A DNA stretch of 64,000 nucleotides from Mesobacillus subterraneus (GTDB taxonomy: Bacteria > Bacillota > Bacilli > Bacillales > Cytobacillaceae). The number at the start of each line of letters is the position of its first letter. Position 1 is the stretch's first letter. Below, piece after piece: positions 35,569 to 45,640 of this stretch. Position numbers and translations under genes: made by a program. The stretch is taken from contig NZ_RSFW01000027.1 of assembly GCF_003937825.1 (NCBI RefSeq), positions 1 to 64,000 on the forward strand, in the 5' to 3' direction. The notes under the pieces are model-generated. The model worked only from the letters and a program-made list of their open reading frames with translations. It was not told the DNA's origin and did no database searches.

Positions 35569-35652
35569 CTACCCACCTCCTCAAATAGGAAAAAAGTCTT
35601 ACTTTTTAAAATATTTTAGCAAACTTTTTGTACAATGTCATAATTTTCTCAT

Positions 35653-36957
35653 TTATTTTTCCAGTAAATTTGCAATAACTGGCTTCGCTTCTGACAGGAA
35701 GTAGAGGGAGCCAGTGACAATAAGTACCTCGTTATTTTGCAGCTTATTCAGTTTCTCTTTTAAAAAGCCTTTATAATCCTCTGCAAAGCTGTTTTGAACG
35801 ATCCCGATTTCAGCTAATTCTTCGGCTGTCGCTGCCCGCGGGAAATCGAAGGTAGTAAAGGTCAGCTGATCGGCTACTTTATCCAAAGTCGCAATCATCC
35901 TGTCCAATTTCTTATCCTTTAGAGCAGCAAAAAGAATGTTAACCTTTTTATCGGCAAATCGAGAATTAATTTCACTGGCCAGGGCATTTATCCCTTCTTC
36001 ATTGTGAGCTCCGTCGATCAAAATATAAGGAGACTCACTTAAAACCTCCAGACGGCCTGGCCAATACGCTTGTATAAGCCCATCACGGATATTGGATTCG
36101 TCAATGATGAAGGAGTAATAATTCTTCAGCACCTGACAGGCCATCACTGCACATGCTGCGTTATCTATCTGATGGGAACCGATCATCGAGGTTTGCAGGC
36201 TTTCCACCTTGCCGAACAGGCTGGAGAACGAAAATTGTTCCCCATTTTTTAAGGACTCTCTGGAACCTGTTGAGAAATCTTCACCAAGCTGGTACATCGG
36301 TGACCTGCTTTCCCTTGCTTTTTTCCGGATAACTTCGAGTGCTTCTGCCTGTTTCACGCCAGTAATGACACTGACGCCGTTTTTGATGATCCCGGCTTTC
36401 TCAAAGGCAATCTCGCCGTATGTATCACCAAGGATCGCTGTATGGTCGAGTCCGATGCTTGTGATGATGGATAACAGCGGATGGATCACATTGGTTGAAT
36501 CAAAGCGGCCGCCAAGTCCTACCTCATAAATGACCACATCAACAGGCGACATTTTTGCAAAATAATACATCGACATGGCGGTAATGACTTCAAATTCAGT
36601 CGGGCCGCCAAGCTCAGTCTTGTCCAATTCATCTGCCAGAGGCTTGATGACATTCGTCAGCTCGATCAATTCCTGGTCGCTGATGGGCTGACCATTGATG
36701 CTGATTCGCTCATTGAATTGCTCAAAATATGGAGAAGTAAAAGTGCCAACCCGATATCCGGCTGACTGAAGGATCGAGCGCAGGAAGGTGACAGTCGAGC
36801 CTTTCCCATTCGTTCCGCCGACATGGATCGTTTTAATTTGTCTTTCAGGATGACCCAGCCTTTCGAGCATCCATTCCATTCTCGTTAGGCCCGGTTTGAT
36901 CCCAAGCCTTAGCCTTGCATGAATCCAGTCAATTGCATGTTCATATGTATCAAACAT
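35653..36957 (-). CDS. folC: Folylpolyglutamate/dihydrofolate synthase FolC
   Basis: Adds glutamates to folates, and in many bacteria also makes dihydrofolate. The P-loop HVGGTNGKGSTVTFL and omega-loop region (TSPYFEQFNERISING) of Mur-ligase type are intact, as is the second conserved box YEVGLGGRFDSTN. It has 434 residues. It follows valS with 66 nt between. Confidence 0.96.
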   Translation of the reverse strand: MFDTYEHAIDWIHARLRLGIKPGLTRMEWMLERLGHPERQIKTIHVGGTNGKGSTVTFLRSILQSAGYRVGTFTSPYFEQFNERISINGQPISDQELIELTNVIKPLADELDKTELGGPTEFEVITAMSMYYFAKMSPVDVVIYEVGLGGRFDSTNVIHPLLSIITSIGLDHTAILGDTYGEIAFEKAGIIKNGVSVITGVKQAEALEVIRKKARESRSPMYQLGEDFSTGSRESLKNGEQFSFSSLFGKVESLQTSMIGSHQIDNAACAVMACQVLKNYYSFIIDESNIRDGLIQAYWPGRLEVLSESPYILIDGAHNEEGINALASEINSRFADKKVNILFAALKDKKLDRMIATLDKVADQLTFTTFDFPRAATAEELAEIGIVQNSFAEDYKGFLKEKLNKLQNNEVLIVTGSLYFLSEAKPVIANLLEK

Positions 36958-36978
36958 GTTTTACACCTCAATTCAAGC

Positions 36979-37017
36979 GGAAGACGAACCAGAAATGGTT
37001 CGCCTTCCCTTTTTTTA
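36979..37017 (+). terminator. Terminator-like hairpin facing the plus strand, valS-folC gap
   Basis: Arms GGAAGACGAACC and GGTTCGCCTTCC (one G-T pair) with a 6-nt loop. The T-run (TTTTTTT) is on the plus strand, opposite to both flanking genes. On the minus strand the stem still forms, preceded by A residues, but is not followed by T. It may serve an antisense transcript or only be a processing/stability stem. Confidence 0.5.
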
Positions 37018-37023
37018 TTGCTA

Positions 37024-39663
37024 TTAGTTTCTTAATTCATTTATACGAGCTTCAACTGCTGCTCTTTTTTCTGAATAGTCTTTTTCCTTCGCACGCTCTT
37101 CTTCAATAACTTTCTCAGGAGCTTTTTTCACGAAGCCTTCGTTGGCGAGCTTCTTCTGGACGCGCTCAACCTCTTTATCCAGCTTCTCTTTTTCCTTTTG
37201 AAGACGGGCGATTTCTTCATCGATGTTGATCAGCCCTTCAAGCGGCATGATGATTTCCAGGCCTGTGGCGACGGCTGTCATCGCTTTTTCAGGCGCGTTT
37301 ATTTCAAGACCGATTTCAAGGTTTTCCGGATTACAGAAGCGAACGATGTATCCGCGGTTATTTTCAAGCATGCTCTGTGTCTTGGCATCCTTCGCCTTCA
37401 GGAACATATCAACCTTCTTGCTTAGAGGTGTGTTCACCTCAGAGCGGATATTCCTTACTGAGCGGATGACTTCAACAAGCAATTTCATGTCTTCTGCGGC
37501 TTCTTTATCTGTCAAAGCAGCATCAACCTGCGGCCAGCTTGCAACTGTGATTGACTCTCCCTGGTGAGGAAGGTTCTGCCAGATTTCTTCGGTAATGAAT
37601 GGCATGAATGGGTGAAGCAGGCGCATCGTGTTATCAAGAACATAAGCAAGGATGGATCTTGTCGTCTTCTTGGCTGCTTCATCTTCGCCGTAGAGCGGTA
37701 GCTTCGCCATTTCGATGTACCAGTCGCACAGGTCATCCCAGATGAAATTGTAAAGCGCTCTGCCGACTTCACCGAATTCATAACGATCAGACAGCCTTGT
37801 GACAGTTTCAATCGTTTCATTCAGCCTTGTCAAAATCCACTTGTCAGCAACGGATTTCTCGCCGCTTAAATCGATTTCCTCATATTTCAGGCCGTTCATA
37901 TTCATCAGTGCAAAACGAGATGCGTTCCAGATTTTATTCGCGAAGTTCCAAGTCGCTTCAACCTTCTCTGTGCTGTAGCGAAGGTCCTGCCCCGGTGAGC
38001 TTCCTGTTGTCAGGAAGTAGCGAAGCGAGTCAGCTCCATATTTGTCGATGACATCCATCGGGTCAACACCATTGCCCAATGACTTGCTCATCTTGCGGCC
38101 GTCCTCAGCACGAACAAGTCCGTGGATGAGGACATCCTTGAATGGACGCTGTCCTGTGAACTCAAGACCCTGGAAAATCATCCTTGATACCCAGAAGAAG
38201 ATGATATCATATCCCGTAACGAGTGCATCAGTAGGGTAGTAACGCTTGTAATCAGCTGCTTCTTCGTTTGGCCAGCCCATTGTCGAGAATGGCCACAACG
38301 CTGAACTGAACCATGTGTCAAGAACGTCATTGTCCTGTCCCCAGTTCTCGATGTCAGCCGGCGGCTCATGGTCTACGTGAACCTCGCCTGTTTCTTTATG
38401 ATACCAGGCAGGAATGCGGTGGCCCCACCATAGCTGGCGGGAAATACACCAGTCGCGGATGTTCTCCATCCAGCGCATATACGTGTTTTCGAAGCGGTCA
38501 GGAACAAAGTTAACCTTGTCTTCCTGACTTTGAAGGGCGATTGCTTTGTCAGCGAGCGGCTGCATTTTAACGAACCATTGTGTTGACAGGTATGGCTCAA
38601 CAACTGCTCCGCTTCGCTCTGAATGCCCAACAGAATGCATATGCTCTTCAATCTTGAACAGTACGCCTTCCTCCTGAAGATCCTTAACAATTTGTTTGCG
38701 GCACTCGAATCGATCCATGCCCTGGTACTTGCCGGCCTTCGCGTTCATCGAGCCATCCTCGTTCATGACAAGGACTCTTTCAAGATTGTGGCGGTTGCCA
38801 ATTTCAAAATCATTAGGGTCATGAGCAGGTGTGATTTTAACAGCACCTGAACCAAATTCCATATCAACATAATCGTCGCCTACAATCGGAATCTCACGGC
38901 CAACGATTGGAAGGATGACTGTTTTACCGATTAAATGTTTGTAACGGTCATCTTCAGGATGGACGGCAACCGCAGTATCGCCAAGCATCGTTTCCGGTCT
39001 TGTCGTCGCGATCTCGATATGGCCGCTGCCATCTGCTAAAGGATATCTCATGTGGTAAAAAGCACCCTGGACGTCTTTATGGATAACCTCGATGTCAGAT
39101 AAAGCCGTTTTAGCGGCCGGGTCCCAGTTAATGATGTATTCACCGCGATAGATCAGGCCTTTACGGTAAAGAGAAACGAAAACTTCCTTAACCGCCTTGG
39201 AAAGTCCTTCATCAAGCGTGAAGCGCTCACGGCTGTAATCAAGACCAAGGCCAAGCTTTGACCATTGCGTGCGGATATGCTGGGCATATTCTTCTTTCCA
39301 TTTCCAAGATTCTTCCAAAAACTTTTCACGTCCGAGGTCGTAGCGGTTGATCCCCTGGCTGCGCAGCTTTTCGTCAACCTTAGCCTGGGTAGCAATGCCC
39401 GCGTGGTCCATTCCCGGAAGCCAAAGTACATCGTAACCCTGCATCCTCTTCATGCGAGTAAGGATATCCTGAAGAGCTGTATCCCACGCATGGCCAAGGT
39501 GCAGCTTTCCTGTTACGTTTGGCGGCGGGATGACGATTGTGTAAGGCTTCTTCGTTTCATCATCCTTCGCTTCAAAGAACTTCCCGTTGATCCACCATTC
39601 ATAGCGTCCTTGTTCAATCGACGCCGGATCATATTTCGTCGGCATTGATAAATTCTCTTCCAT
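37024..39663 (-). CDS. valS: Valyl-tRNA synthetase
   Basis: Class I synthetase charging tRNA-Val. HIGH-type motif [12 protein letters not shown], editing (CP1) domain, KMSKS as [14 protein letters not shown], anticodon-binding domain, and the C-terminal coiled coil ([20 protein letters not shown]) typical of bacterial ValRS. The ATG at 39663 is picked by GGAGG 9 nt upstream, giving 879 residues against 880 in B. subtilis. It is controlled by a T-box leader. Confidence 0.98.
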   Translation of the reverse strand: MEENLSMPTKYDPASIEQGRYEWWINGKFFEAKDDETKKPYTIVIPPPNVTGKLHLGHAWDTALQDILTRMKRMQGYDVLWLPGMDHAGIATQAKVDEKLRSQGINRYDLGREKFLEESWKWKEEYAQHIRTQWSKLGLGLDYSRERFTLDEGLSKAVKEVFVSLYRKGLIYRGEYIINWDPAAKTALSDIEVIHKDVQGAFYHMRYPLADGSGHIEIATTRPETMLGDTAVAVHPEDDRYKHLIGKTVILPIVGREIPIVGDDYVDMEFGSGAVKITPAHDPNDFEIGNRHNLERVLVMNEDGSMNAKAGKYQGMDRFECRKQIVKDLQEEGVLFKIEEHMHSVGHSERSGAVVEPYLSTQWFVKMQPLADKAIALQSQEDKVNFVPDRFENTYMRWMENIRDWCISRQLWWGHRIPAWYHKETGEVHVDHEPPADIENWGQDNDVLDTWFSSALWPFSTMGWPNEEAADYKRYYPTDALVTGYDIIFFWVSRMIFQGLEFTGQRPFKDVLIHGLVRAEDGRKMSKSLGNGVDPMDVIDKYGADSLRYFLTTGSSPGQDLRYSTEKVEATWNFANKIWNASRFALMNMNGLKYEEIDLSGEKSVADKWILTRLNETIETVTRLSDRYEFGEVGRALYNFIWDDLCDWYIEMAKLPLYGEDEAAKKTTRSILAYVLDNTMRLLHPFMPFITEEIWQNLPHQGESITVASWPQVDAALTDKEAAEDMKLLVEVIRSVRNIRSEVNTPLSKKVDMFLKAKDAKTQSMLENNRGYIVRFCNPENLEIGLEINAPEKAMTAVATGLEIIMPLEGLINIDEEIARLQKEKEKLDKEVERVQKKLANEGFVKKAPEKVIEEERAKEKDYSEKRAAVEARINELRN

Positions 39664-39699
39664 GTTAAATCCTCCATTCACGGTTCTTCTAAGTAAAAA

Positions 39700-39966
39700 T
39701 AAAAAACTCCATTCGCCATAAAAGGACGAATGGAGTATGTTCGCGGTACCACCTTTTTTCCCAGCAATACAAAAACCCTTGCTGGCTCAAATCTGGATAA
39801 CGGCTCTTCACCGTCGCCTGTTACTGGGAAGAACCTTCCGTTCCCAGGCGATGCTCAAGGGCGACCTTCCATGGTTCAGCCTAGAAGACCTCTCAGCTAC
39901 TGGCCTTCCTCTCTTCAAGCTGGGCGCACATGTACTCTTCCCTGTCAAAGCTTTGACTATATGAGG
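39700..39966 (-). ncRNA. T-box riboswitch (valine) of valS
   Basis: The leader carries the T-box core GGTGGTACCGCG (minus strand, 39742-39753) just ahead of a terminator hairpin (ACTCCATTCG/CGAATGGAGT, 39706-39736) with a T-run. Stem I starts near 39960. The loop E-like AGTA near its 5' side and GAAGGTC on its 3' side place GUC, a valine codon, as specifier. Uncharged tRNA-Val should stabilise the antiterminator. The stem I reading is by eye. Confidence 0.93.
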
Positions 39967-39983
39967 ATTTTTGTATATTAGTT

Positions 39984-40013
39984 ATACTACCCAAAAAAGG
40001 GGAATGACGTCAA
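39984..40013 (-). promoter_or_regulatory. Promoter of the valS T-box leader
   Basis: On the minus strand TTGACG (40008-40013) and TAGTAT (39984-39989) are 18 bp apart, starting transcription about 20 nt before stem I. Confidence 0.7.
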
Positions 40014-40136
40014 TCATCATTTCCTATTTTTTAATATTTTATACTTTCCATGCCATAGTGTGCCAATATAAGGCACATTTTAGGCCAATCACTCATAGAA
40101 TGAAAAAAGGGAACCTGATTGTTTGGAGGGATGGCG

Positions 40137-40331
40137 ATGAAGAGAAGAAGGTATAATCCGTATACACTCCCGAGGTGGGCGAGAACGGCACGCGCGGTAT
40201 GCGTACAATTGATCATTCCTTTTTGCGTATTCCAGGGGATCCGAACCCTATTCTTTCCTACCACATTTGATGTCTTCCTGCTGGCATTGTTCATCATCAT
40301 TGCACTGGCAATTAAGTTCGAAATCATTTAA
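40137..40331 (+). CDS. Small conserved-looking membrane protein, unknown function
   Basis: 64-residue protein on the plus strand between valS and ysxE. The ATG at 40137 follows GGAGGG with 6-nt spacing. A basic N-terminus (MKRRRYNPYTLPRWARTAR) is followed by two hydrophobic segments (VQLIIPFCVFQGIRTLFF and FDVFLLALFIIIALAI) and a short end. The positive-inside pattern suggests that both ends are cytoplasmic. It ends at a bidirectional terminator, which supports a real gene. No family is recognised. Confidence 0.65.
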   Translation: MKRRRYNPYTLPRWARTARAVCVQLIIPFCVFQGIRTLFFPTTFDVFLLALFIIIALAIKFEII

Positions 40332-40366
40332 GGAGCCCTTAGAGCATCGTTTAGCTCTGGGCTCCT
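40330..40366. terminator. Bidirectional terminator between small membrane gene and ysxE
   Basis: Two stacked stems: AAGGAGCCC/GGGCTCCTT outside, AGAGC/GCTCT inside. It overlaps the ysxE stop codon and follows the plus-strand small gene. Confidence 0.8.
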
Positions 40367-41388
40367 TCCTGTTTCGCCTGCTGTTTTTGGCGCTCGATCT
40401 CATCCATTTTGGTCACGACATAACCTGTATTGCTCAAAAGCCAGTACTGCCTCTGAAGCTTCTGGACGAACTTCCTTTCATCCACTTCCTTCTTCCGCTG
40501 ATGATAGGTTTCCGCAACACGGATGATTCCTGAAGGGAACGCGAGATAGCTCATGAACAATTGCATTTCATCATCCCTGAAAGGAAAATACTTAAAATAG
40601 ACATTAATCCAGTCGATGACATCATCCCCGTATTTCGGCTGGGTCTTCAATGACCTGGCCAGGAACGGCAGCAAATCCTGGATAGGTGAACCCTTCCGAG
40701 CTTTCTCGAAATTGACGAAATAGCCGTAGCCCCTTTCGTCGAACAAGAAGTGTTCCGGAGAAACCTTCCCATGCAGCGTCACGGTCCTCGTCTTCTTTTG
40801 TTCCTTGGTTATTTCCTTCCAGCTTTCAAGCTTTTGCTTGGCGAACTGGATGGCCTGGCGGATTTGGATGTAATAGAGACAAAAAGTCAGTTCAAAAGGA
40901 GACATATATACTCTGTTTTCACATGTTTCAAGGAAGCCATTTACAAACTCTTCTTCCTTTTCCCATTCTTTTAAGGTCTGATTGTAGTGCTCTTCTTTCA
41001 CTTCCGGACTGATTTCCATTTCCTTGACGGACAATGTATGCATTCTGGCCAATTCCCGAAACAGCTGCTTCTGCCGTTCGGATTGGTCCTCCTTTAGCGA
41101 ATTCGGCATCCAGGGCATCAAGTAATACAGCGATTTATTATGCAAAACCGCGTACCGTCCATCGTTTGCAGGATAAACAGGAACAATCCTGTTATAACCC
41201 CTCTGGTATAGATGCTGGATATGCTTGATGAAATCCGTTCCCTCATACGGATGGATTTTCTTTAATGCGAACGCCCCCGAATTGGTATAGACTTTTTTTA
41301 CTTTACCAAAGTCTTCGGCAAAATAAGGCTCGATCGGATATTGCTTCAGCACTTCCGCTTCTTCTTTTAAAAAATTGCGATCATCCAT
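40351..41388 (-). CDS. ysxE: YsxE, CotS-family spore coat-associated kinase-like protein
   Basis: Aminoglycoside phosphotransferase-fold protein of the CotS/YsxE/YutH family, next to spoVID as in B. subtilis. The N-lobe has the nucleotide-binding Lys in GAFALKKIHPYEG. The catalytic loop, normally HGDxxxxN, reads HGKVSPEH, and the metal-binding Asp before Phe-Glu is Asn (YFVNFEKA). Three catalytic positions are therefore replaced, which suggests a pseudokinase. It has 345 residues. It lies 207 nt after spoVID. Confidence 0.88.
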   Translation of the reverse strand: MDDRNFLKEEAEVLKQYPIEPYFAEDFGKVKKVYTNSGAFALKKIHPYEGTDFIKHIQHLYQRGYNRIVPVYPANDGRYAVLHNKSLYYLMPWMPNSLKEDQSERQKQLFRELARMHTLSVKEMEISPEVKEEHYNQTLKEWEKEEEFVNGFLETCENRVYMSPFELTFCLYYIQIRQAIQFAKQKLESWKEITKEQKKTRTVTLHGKVSPEHFLFDERGYGYFVNFEKARKGSPIQDLLPFLARSLKTQPKYGDDVIDWINVYFKYFPFRDDEMQLFMSYLAFPSGIIRVAETYHQRKKEVDERKFVQKLQRQYWLLSNTGYVVTKMDEIERQKQQAKQEGAQS

Positions 41389-41432
41389 ATGATCACTCGC
41401 CTACTTTCTGAACTTCTTGCAAAATAAAGGAA

Positions 41433-41453
41433 GGCAGGTGCGGTACACCTGCC
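41433..41453 (-). other. Hairpin in the spoVID-ysxE gap
   Basis: Stem GGCAGGTG/CACCTGCC with a 5-nt loop, followed on the minus strand by a T-rich but interrupted stretch (TTCCTTTATTTTG). It could be a partial terminator that lowers ysxE relative to spoVID. Confidence 0.45.
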
Positions 41454-41595
41454 CATTCTAAAAGCTACAGCAATCCCGGCCAGCAGCCAAGCTGGCCCTG
41501 ACAACCAGCTCCCTTTGGACAAGGCGTTGCTAACTTTTCCCATAGATTGTAACGATATTAGGCCCATTTTATAACTTGCAGCCTTTCTTTCATTA

Positions 41596-42750
41596 TTACT
41601 GGTGAACGGCTACTCCTGGAACGTATAGGACCTGGCCCTCTTGCACCTGATGATCGATGCTCAGGTGGTTCACACGGAGCAGCTGCTGCACAGGGACATC
41701 ATAGCGTTCGGAAATGGATTGAATCGTATCGCCTGCCTGGACGATGCATACCCTTATTTTTGCCACTTCCGCTTCTTCATCTTTTCTCGCCAAAAACTCT
41801 GCAATCGAAATGCCCTGCTTCATGTTCGGCTTCTTCTTTTTAAACAAAGCTTGAGGAGATGATGAACTTTCTTCTTCTGCTTCCTCTACATCAGCAGGAA
41901 TGTTTTCTGCCTGTGGCTGCTCCTCCACCACCTCAAGCTCAACTTCTTCTTCCACTTCAACTTCTTGAGCAGGCATCTGCTCGCTTCGGAAATCACTTAA
42001 AGCATACTCAGGAACTGCCTGGTTTTCCCGCTGCTCCTGCAGTACTGGTTCAGCTTGTTCTTCAGCAGCGGCTGTTTTCTTTGCCTCTGCCCGGAAAGGT
42101 GCATATAATTCTTCCACATACGAATCTTGCTCTTCCTGTTCATTCAATGTCTCGTTTTGCTGGACAAATGAATAGGCCGGAGCTTCCGGGAAGTCTGGCT
42201 GTTCAGCTTCGCCGGCATCATCACTGTTTGCATCTACCTCTGCTGTAGCCTCTTCCCTGTAGCTGATCTCCAGCTCTTCTGCTTCTTCACTGTCAGCTTC
42301 CTGCTCGGCCTCGTGCTGCTGCTCGCCGTATAATCCGGTAATGGCAAGATCAGCGTTCAGCTTCAGACGGTCTGCTTCCGGAAAAACATAATCGAACCCT
42401 TCGACCGTGATATCAATGTCGTAGACACTTTCAATGCGGTTTTTCGGAATCGTGATATCCACCGGAAAACGATGCAGGAATTCATAAACTCCTTGGTCTC
42501 TCTCCATGACAGAATGGACAAACTTTAGAGCCGGGATTTGCTCCTCTTGATTTTCCTGCTGCTGTTCATGGCATGTATATTCCCCAGTCAACTCCAGCGA
42601 TCCGCGAATGGATACATATTGCTCATTTTCCTGGATGGTTATATTCGGATCGAGTGAAATCGAGACAAGCTCCGCGACTTCCTGTCCTCTTTGAAACCAT
42701 ACTGACTCTTCTAATGAAAATCGCAAGCACGATTGATTCCCCTGAGACAA
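41596..42750 (-). CDS. spoVID: Spore coat encasement protein SpoVID
   Basis: Drives wrapping of the coat around the forespore and binds SafA. The TTG at 42750 follows AAAGGAGGAG with about 7-nt spacing; an earlier in-frame ATG at 42768 overlaps that site. Residues 1 to about 150 form the conserved encasement domain (LRFSLEESVWFQRGQEVAEL). The middle is a long acidic Glu-rich stretch (about 155 to 315) and the C-terminus is a LysM domain (VQAGDTIQSISERYDVPVQQL...GQVLYVPG in segments). Its 384 residues are fewer than the 575 of B. subtilis, chiefly in the acidic region. Confidence 0.94.
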   Translation of the reverse strand: MSQGNQSCLRFSLEESVWFQRGQEVAELVSISLDPNITIQENEQYVSIRGSLELTGEYTCHEQQQENQEEQIPALKFVHSVMERDQGVYEFLHRFPVDITIPKNRIESVYDIDITVEGFDYVFPEADRLKLNADLAITGLYGEQQHEAEQEADSEEAEELEISYREEATAEVDANSDDAGEAEQPDFPEAPAYSFVQQNETLNEQEEQDSYVEELYAPFRAEAKKTAAAEEQAEPVLQEQRENQAVPEYALSDFRSEQMPAQEVEVEEEVELEVVEEQPQAENIPADVEEAEEESSSSPQALFKKKKPNMKQGISIAEFLARKDEEAEVAKIRVCIVQAGDTIQSISERYDVPVQQLLRVNHLSIDHQVQEGQVLYVPGVAVHQ

Positions 42751-42884
42751 AGCGACTCCTCCTTTCATTCCTTACGCGTAAAATCACTATGTCATTAACA
42801 CTTTATGAGTCTATATTTGCTTTTATGATAATTTAGAACATAAAAAAGGAGGATGGAGAACGGATGTAATTCTTAATTGAATTG

Positions 42885-43190
42885 TGACTTCGGACATTTT
42901 CGCGGCATCATCGCGGGATTTTGTCCGAAGTCATGCCACCTTCGGACATTTTCACGGCAACACCGGATGATTTTGTCCGAAGTCATGCCATCTTCGGACA
43001 TTTTAACGGCATCATCGCGGGATTTTGTCCGAAGTCATGCCATCTTCGGACATTTTCACGGTATCATCGCATGATTTTGTCCGAAGTCATGCCATCTTCG
43101 GACATTTTCGCGGCATCATCACTAAATTTTGTCCGAAGTCATGCCATCTTCGGACATTTTAATAGCTTCGCCCCGTGATTTTGTCCGAAC
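42885..43190. repeat. Tandem array of 52-bp hairpin repeats, array 2 (5 full copies plus two partial)
   Basis: Full units start at 42917, 42969, 43021, 43073 and 43125, with another start at 43177 that breaks off after GTCCGAA, and a half unit before 42917. The spacing is 52 bp throughout. The stem TGTCCGAAG/CTTCGGACA and the 9-nt loop TCATGCCAT are almost invariant, and the linker is mostly GGCATCATCGC. It fills the gap between the hem operon terminator and spoVID. It belongs to the same family as 1698-2135 but is more uniform. Confidence 0.95.
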
Positions 43191-43283
43191 AGGAGACGTT
43201 TATACAGCAACTAGCCAAGTATCAATCCGAACACAATGCATCTTCAGAACGGTCAACTGAAAGTACGTCCTTTTCCTCCAATA

Positions 43284-43323
43284 AATAAAAATAAAGACAC
43301 TCTCTGGCAGCAGAGAGTGTCTT
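43284..43323 (-). terminator. Terminator of the hemAXCDBL operon
   Basis: A 13-bp stem AAGACACTCTCTG/CAGAGAGTGTCTT, 4-nt loop, followed on the minus strand by TTATTTTTATTT. It lies 12 nt after hemL and before array 2. Confidence 0.9.
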
Positions 43324-43334
43324 CATAAATTAAT

Positions 43335-44627
43335 TTATTTATCCTGCAGCTTGGCGAATGCTTTTTCGGCTGCCTGGATTGTTTTTTGCAGGTCTTCGTC
43401 TGTGTGGGCTGTTGACAGGAACAGGCCTTCGAATTGTGATGGTGGAAGGAAGACGCCTTCGTTTGCCATTTCACGGTAGTACGCAGCGAAGAATTCCAGG
43501 TTTGACCTTTTCGCGACATCGTAGTTGATGACATTTTCATTTGTGAAGAAGATGCCGATCATCGAGCCTGCGCGGTTGATGGTGTGCGGGATTCCGTATT
43601 TCTCTGCCGCTTCTTTCAGTCCGGCTTCAAGGATATCTGCTTTGCGTTCGAATTCTTTGTATGTTTCAGGTGTCAGCTGCTTCAATGTTTCCAGACCAGC
43701 TGTCATCGCCAGCGGGTTCCCGGAAAGGGTACCGGCCTGGTAGATCGGTCCGCTTGGAGCGATTTGTTCCATGATTTCTCTTTTACCGCCGTAAGCTCCT
43801 ACAGGGAGTCCTCCGCCAATTACTTTTCCAAGGCAAGTGAGGTCCGGAGTGACATTGTAGTAGCCTTGCGCACAGTTATATCCTACACGGAAGCCTGTCA
43901 TGACTTCATCGAAAATCAGAACTGTTCCGTATTGTGTTGTGATTTCGCGGAGTCCTTCCAGGAATCCTGTTACAGGAGGGACGACGCCCATGTTGCCGGC
44001 AACCGGTTCAACGATTACACCGGCAATATCATCACCGAACTGTTCAAACGCGTAATGAACGCTCTCAAGATCATTGTAAGGTACTGTGATGGTGTTTTTA
44101 GCAACGCCTTCCGGAACACCAGGGCTGTCTGGCAAGCCAAGCGTCGCGACGCCTGAACCGGCTTTGATCAGCAGTGAATCACCGTGTCCGTGGTAGCAGC
44201 CTTCAAACTTAAGAATCTTGTTCCTGCCGGTATAGCCTCTCGCAAGGCGCAACGCACTCATCGTTGCTTCCGTACCGGAAGATACCATTCTCACCATTTC
44301 TATGGATGGCACACGGTCGATGACCAGTTGTGCAAGCTCGTTTTCCACTAGTGTCGGAGCACCGAAGCTTGTGCCCAGTTCAGCTACCTTCTTGATTCCT
44401 TCAACCACCTTGTCGTTCGTGTGGCCAAGAATCAGCGGTCCCCAGGACAATACATAATCAATATATTCATTGCCGTCAATATCATAGATTTTGGAACCCT
44501 TCCCCTTTTCCATGAAAATCGGGTCCATATTAACGGATTTGAAAGCGCGGACAGGACTGTTGACTCCGCCTGGCAATAACTCCTTCGCTTCTTTGAATGC
44601 TTCAATCGATTTATCATAAGAGCGCAT
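43335..44627 (-). CDS. hemL: Glutamate-1-semialdehyde 2,1-aminomutase
   Basis: PLP enzyme making 5-aminolevulinate from glutamate-1-semialdehyde. The conserved segments [11 protein letters not shown], the aspartate motif [13 protein letters not shown], the PLP-lysine loop [12 protein letters not shown] and [10 protein letters not shown] are all present. At 430 residues it equals the B. subtilis length. It is the last gene of hemAXCDBL. Confidence 0.97.
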   Translation of the reverse strand: MRSYDKSIEAFKEAKELLPGGVNSPVRAFKSVNMDPIFMEKGKGSKIYDIDGNEYIDYVLSWGPLILGHTNDKVVEGIKKVAELGTSFGAPTLVENELAQLVIDRVPSIEMVRMVSSGTEATMSALRLARGYTGRNKILKFEGCYHGHGDSLLIKAGSGVATLGLPDSPGVPEGVAKNTITVPYNDLESVHYAFEQFGDDIAGVIVEPVAGNMGVVPPVTGFLEGLREITTQYGTVLIFDEVMTGFRVGYNCAQGYYNVTPDLTCLGKVIGGGLPVGAYGGKREIMEQIAPSGPIYQAGTLSGNPLAMTAGLETLKQLTPETYKEFERKADILEAGLKEAAEKYGIPHTINRAGSMIGIFFTNENVINYDVAKRSNLEFFAAYYREMANEGVFLPPSQFEGLFLSTAHTDEDLQKTIQAAEKAFAKLQDK

Positions 44628-44659
44628 GATGATCCCCCATTCCTAATTTAATATACCGG

Positions 44660-45640
44660 TTACTGTTCCTTGAGCCAGCGTGCTGCATCCTTTGCATGGT
44701 AGGTGATGATCAGGTCTGAGCCAGCGCGCTTCATACCTGTCAGCATTTCCATGACAATGCTTCTTTCGTCGATCCAGCCATTTTGCGCAGCCGCTTTGAC
44801 CATGGAGTATTCACCGCTGACGTTGTAGATGACAACTGGCAGGTTGAAGTTGTTTTTGACATCACGGACGATATCCAGATATGGCATGCCCGGCTTGACG
44901 ATCAGGAAGTCAGCACCTTCCATGACATCGGATTCTGCTTCGCGCATCGCTTCGATACGGTTTGCAGGATCCATCTGGTAGGATTTGCGGTCGCCGAACT
45001 GCGGTGTGCTCTCAGCTGCTTCGCGGAATGGACCGTAAAATGCAGATGAATATTTTACCGCGTAGGACATGATCGGTACATCATGGTAGCCTGCTTCATC
45101 CAACGCAAAACGGATTGCTGTTACAAAGCCGTCCATCATATTGGAAGGTGCGATGATATCTGCACCTGCTTTTGCCTGGCTTACTGCTGTCTTTCCAAGC
45201 AATTCAAGGGACGGGTCGTTCAGCACCTTGCCGTCTTCGATGACGCCACAGTGTCCATGGCTTGTGTATTCACACAGGCAAGTGTCGGCGATGACAACCA
45301 TTTCAGGGAAGTCTTTCTTAATCACTCGGATTGCTTCCTGGACGATGCCATGGTCATGGTACGCCTGGCAGCCTACTTCGTCTTTCTCATTCGGCACGCC
45401 GAACAACAGAACAGATTTGATGCCTAACGCTTCTACTTCCGTCATTTCTTCTTTCAGGTTATCCAGCGATAAATGATAGACTCCTGGCATGGAAGAGACT
45501 TCATTCTTGACGTTTTCTCCTTCCACGATAAAAAGCGGATAGATCAAGTCTTCTGTGTGAAGATAGTTTTCGCGTACCAGTGCGCGCATATTCGCTGACT
45601 GGCGAAGACGGCGATGACGGCTGAATTCGAGATGTTTCAT
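44660..45640 (-). CDS. hemB: Delta-aminolevulinic acid dehydratase
   Basis: Joins two aminolevulinates to porphobilinogen. The zinc cysteines are in [14 protein letters not shown], and the Schiff-base lysines in [16 protein letters not shown] and [11 protein letters not shown]. It has 326 residues. The start overlaps the hemD stop by 4 nt. Confidence 0.97.
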   Translation of the reverse strand: MKHLEFSRHRRLRQSANMRALVRENYLHTEDLIYPLFIVEGENVKNEVSSMPGVYHLSLDNLKEEMTEVEALGIKSVLLFGVPNEKDEVGCQAYHDHGIVQEAIRVIKKDFPEMVVIADTCLCEYTSHGHCGVIEDGKVLNDPSLELLGKTAVSQAKAGADIIAPSNMMDGFVTAIRFALDEAGYHDVPIMSYAVKYSSAFYGPFREAAESTPQFGDRKSYQMDPANRIEAMREAESDVMEGADFLIVKPGMPYLDIVRDVKNNFNLPVVIYNVSGEYSMVKAAAQNGWIDERSIVMEMLTGMKRAGSDLIITYHAKDAARWLKEQ

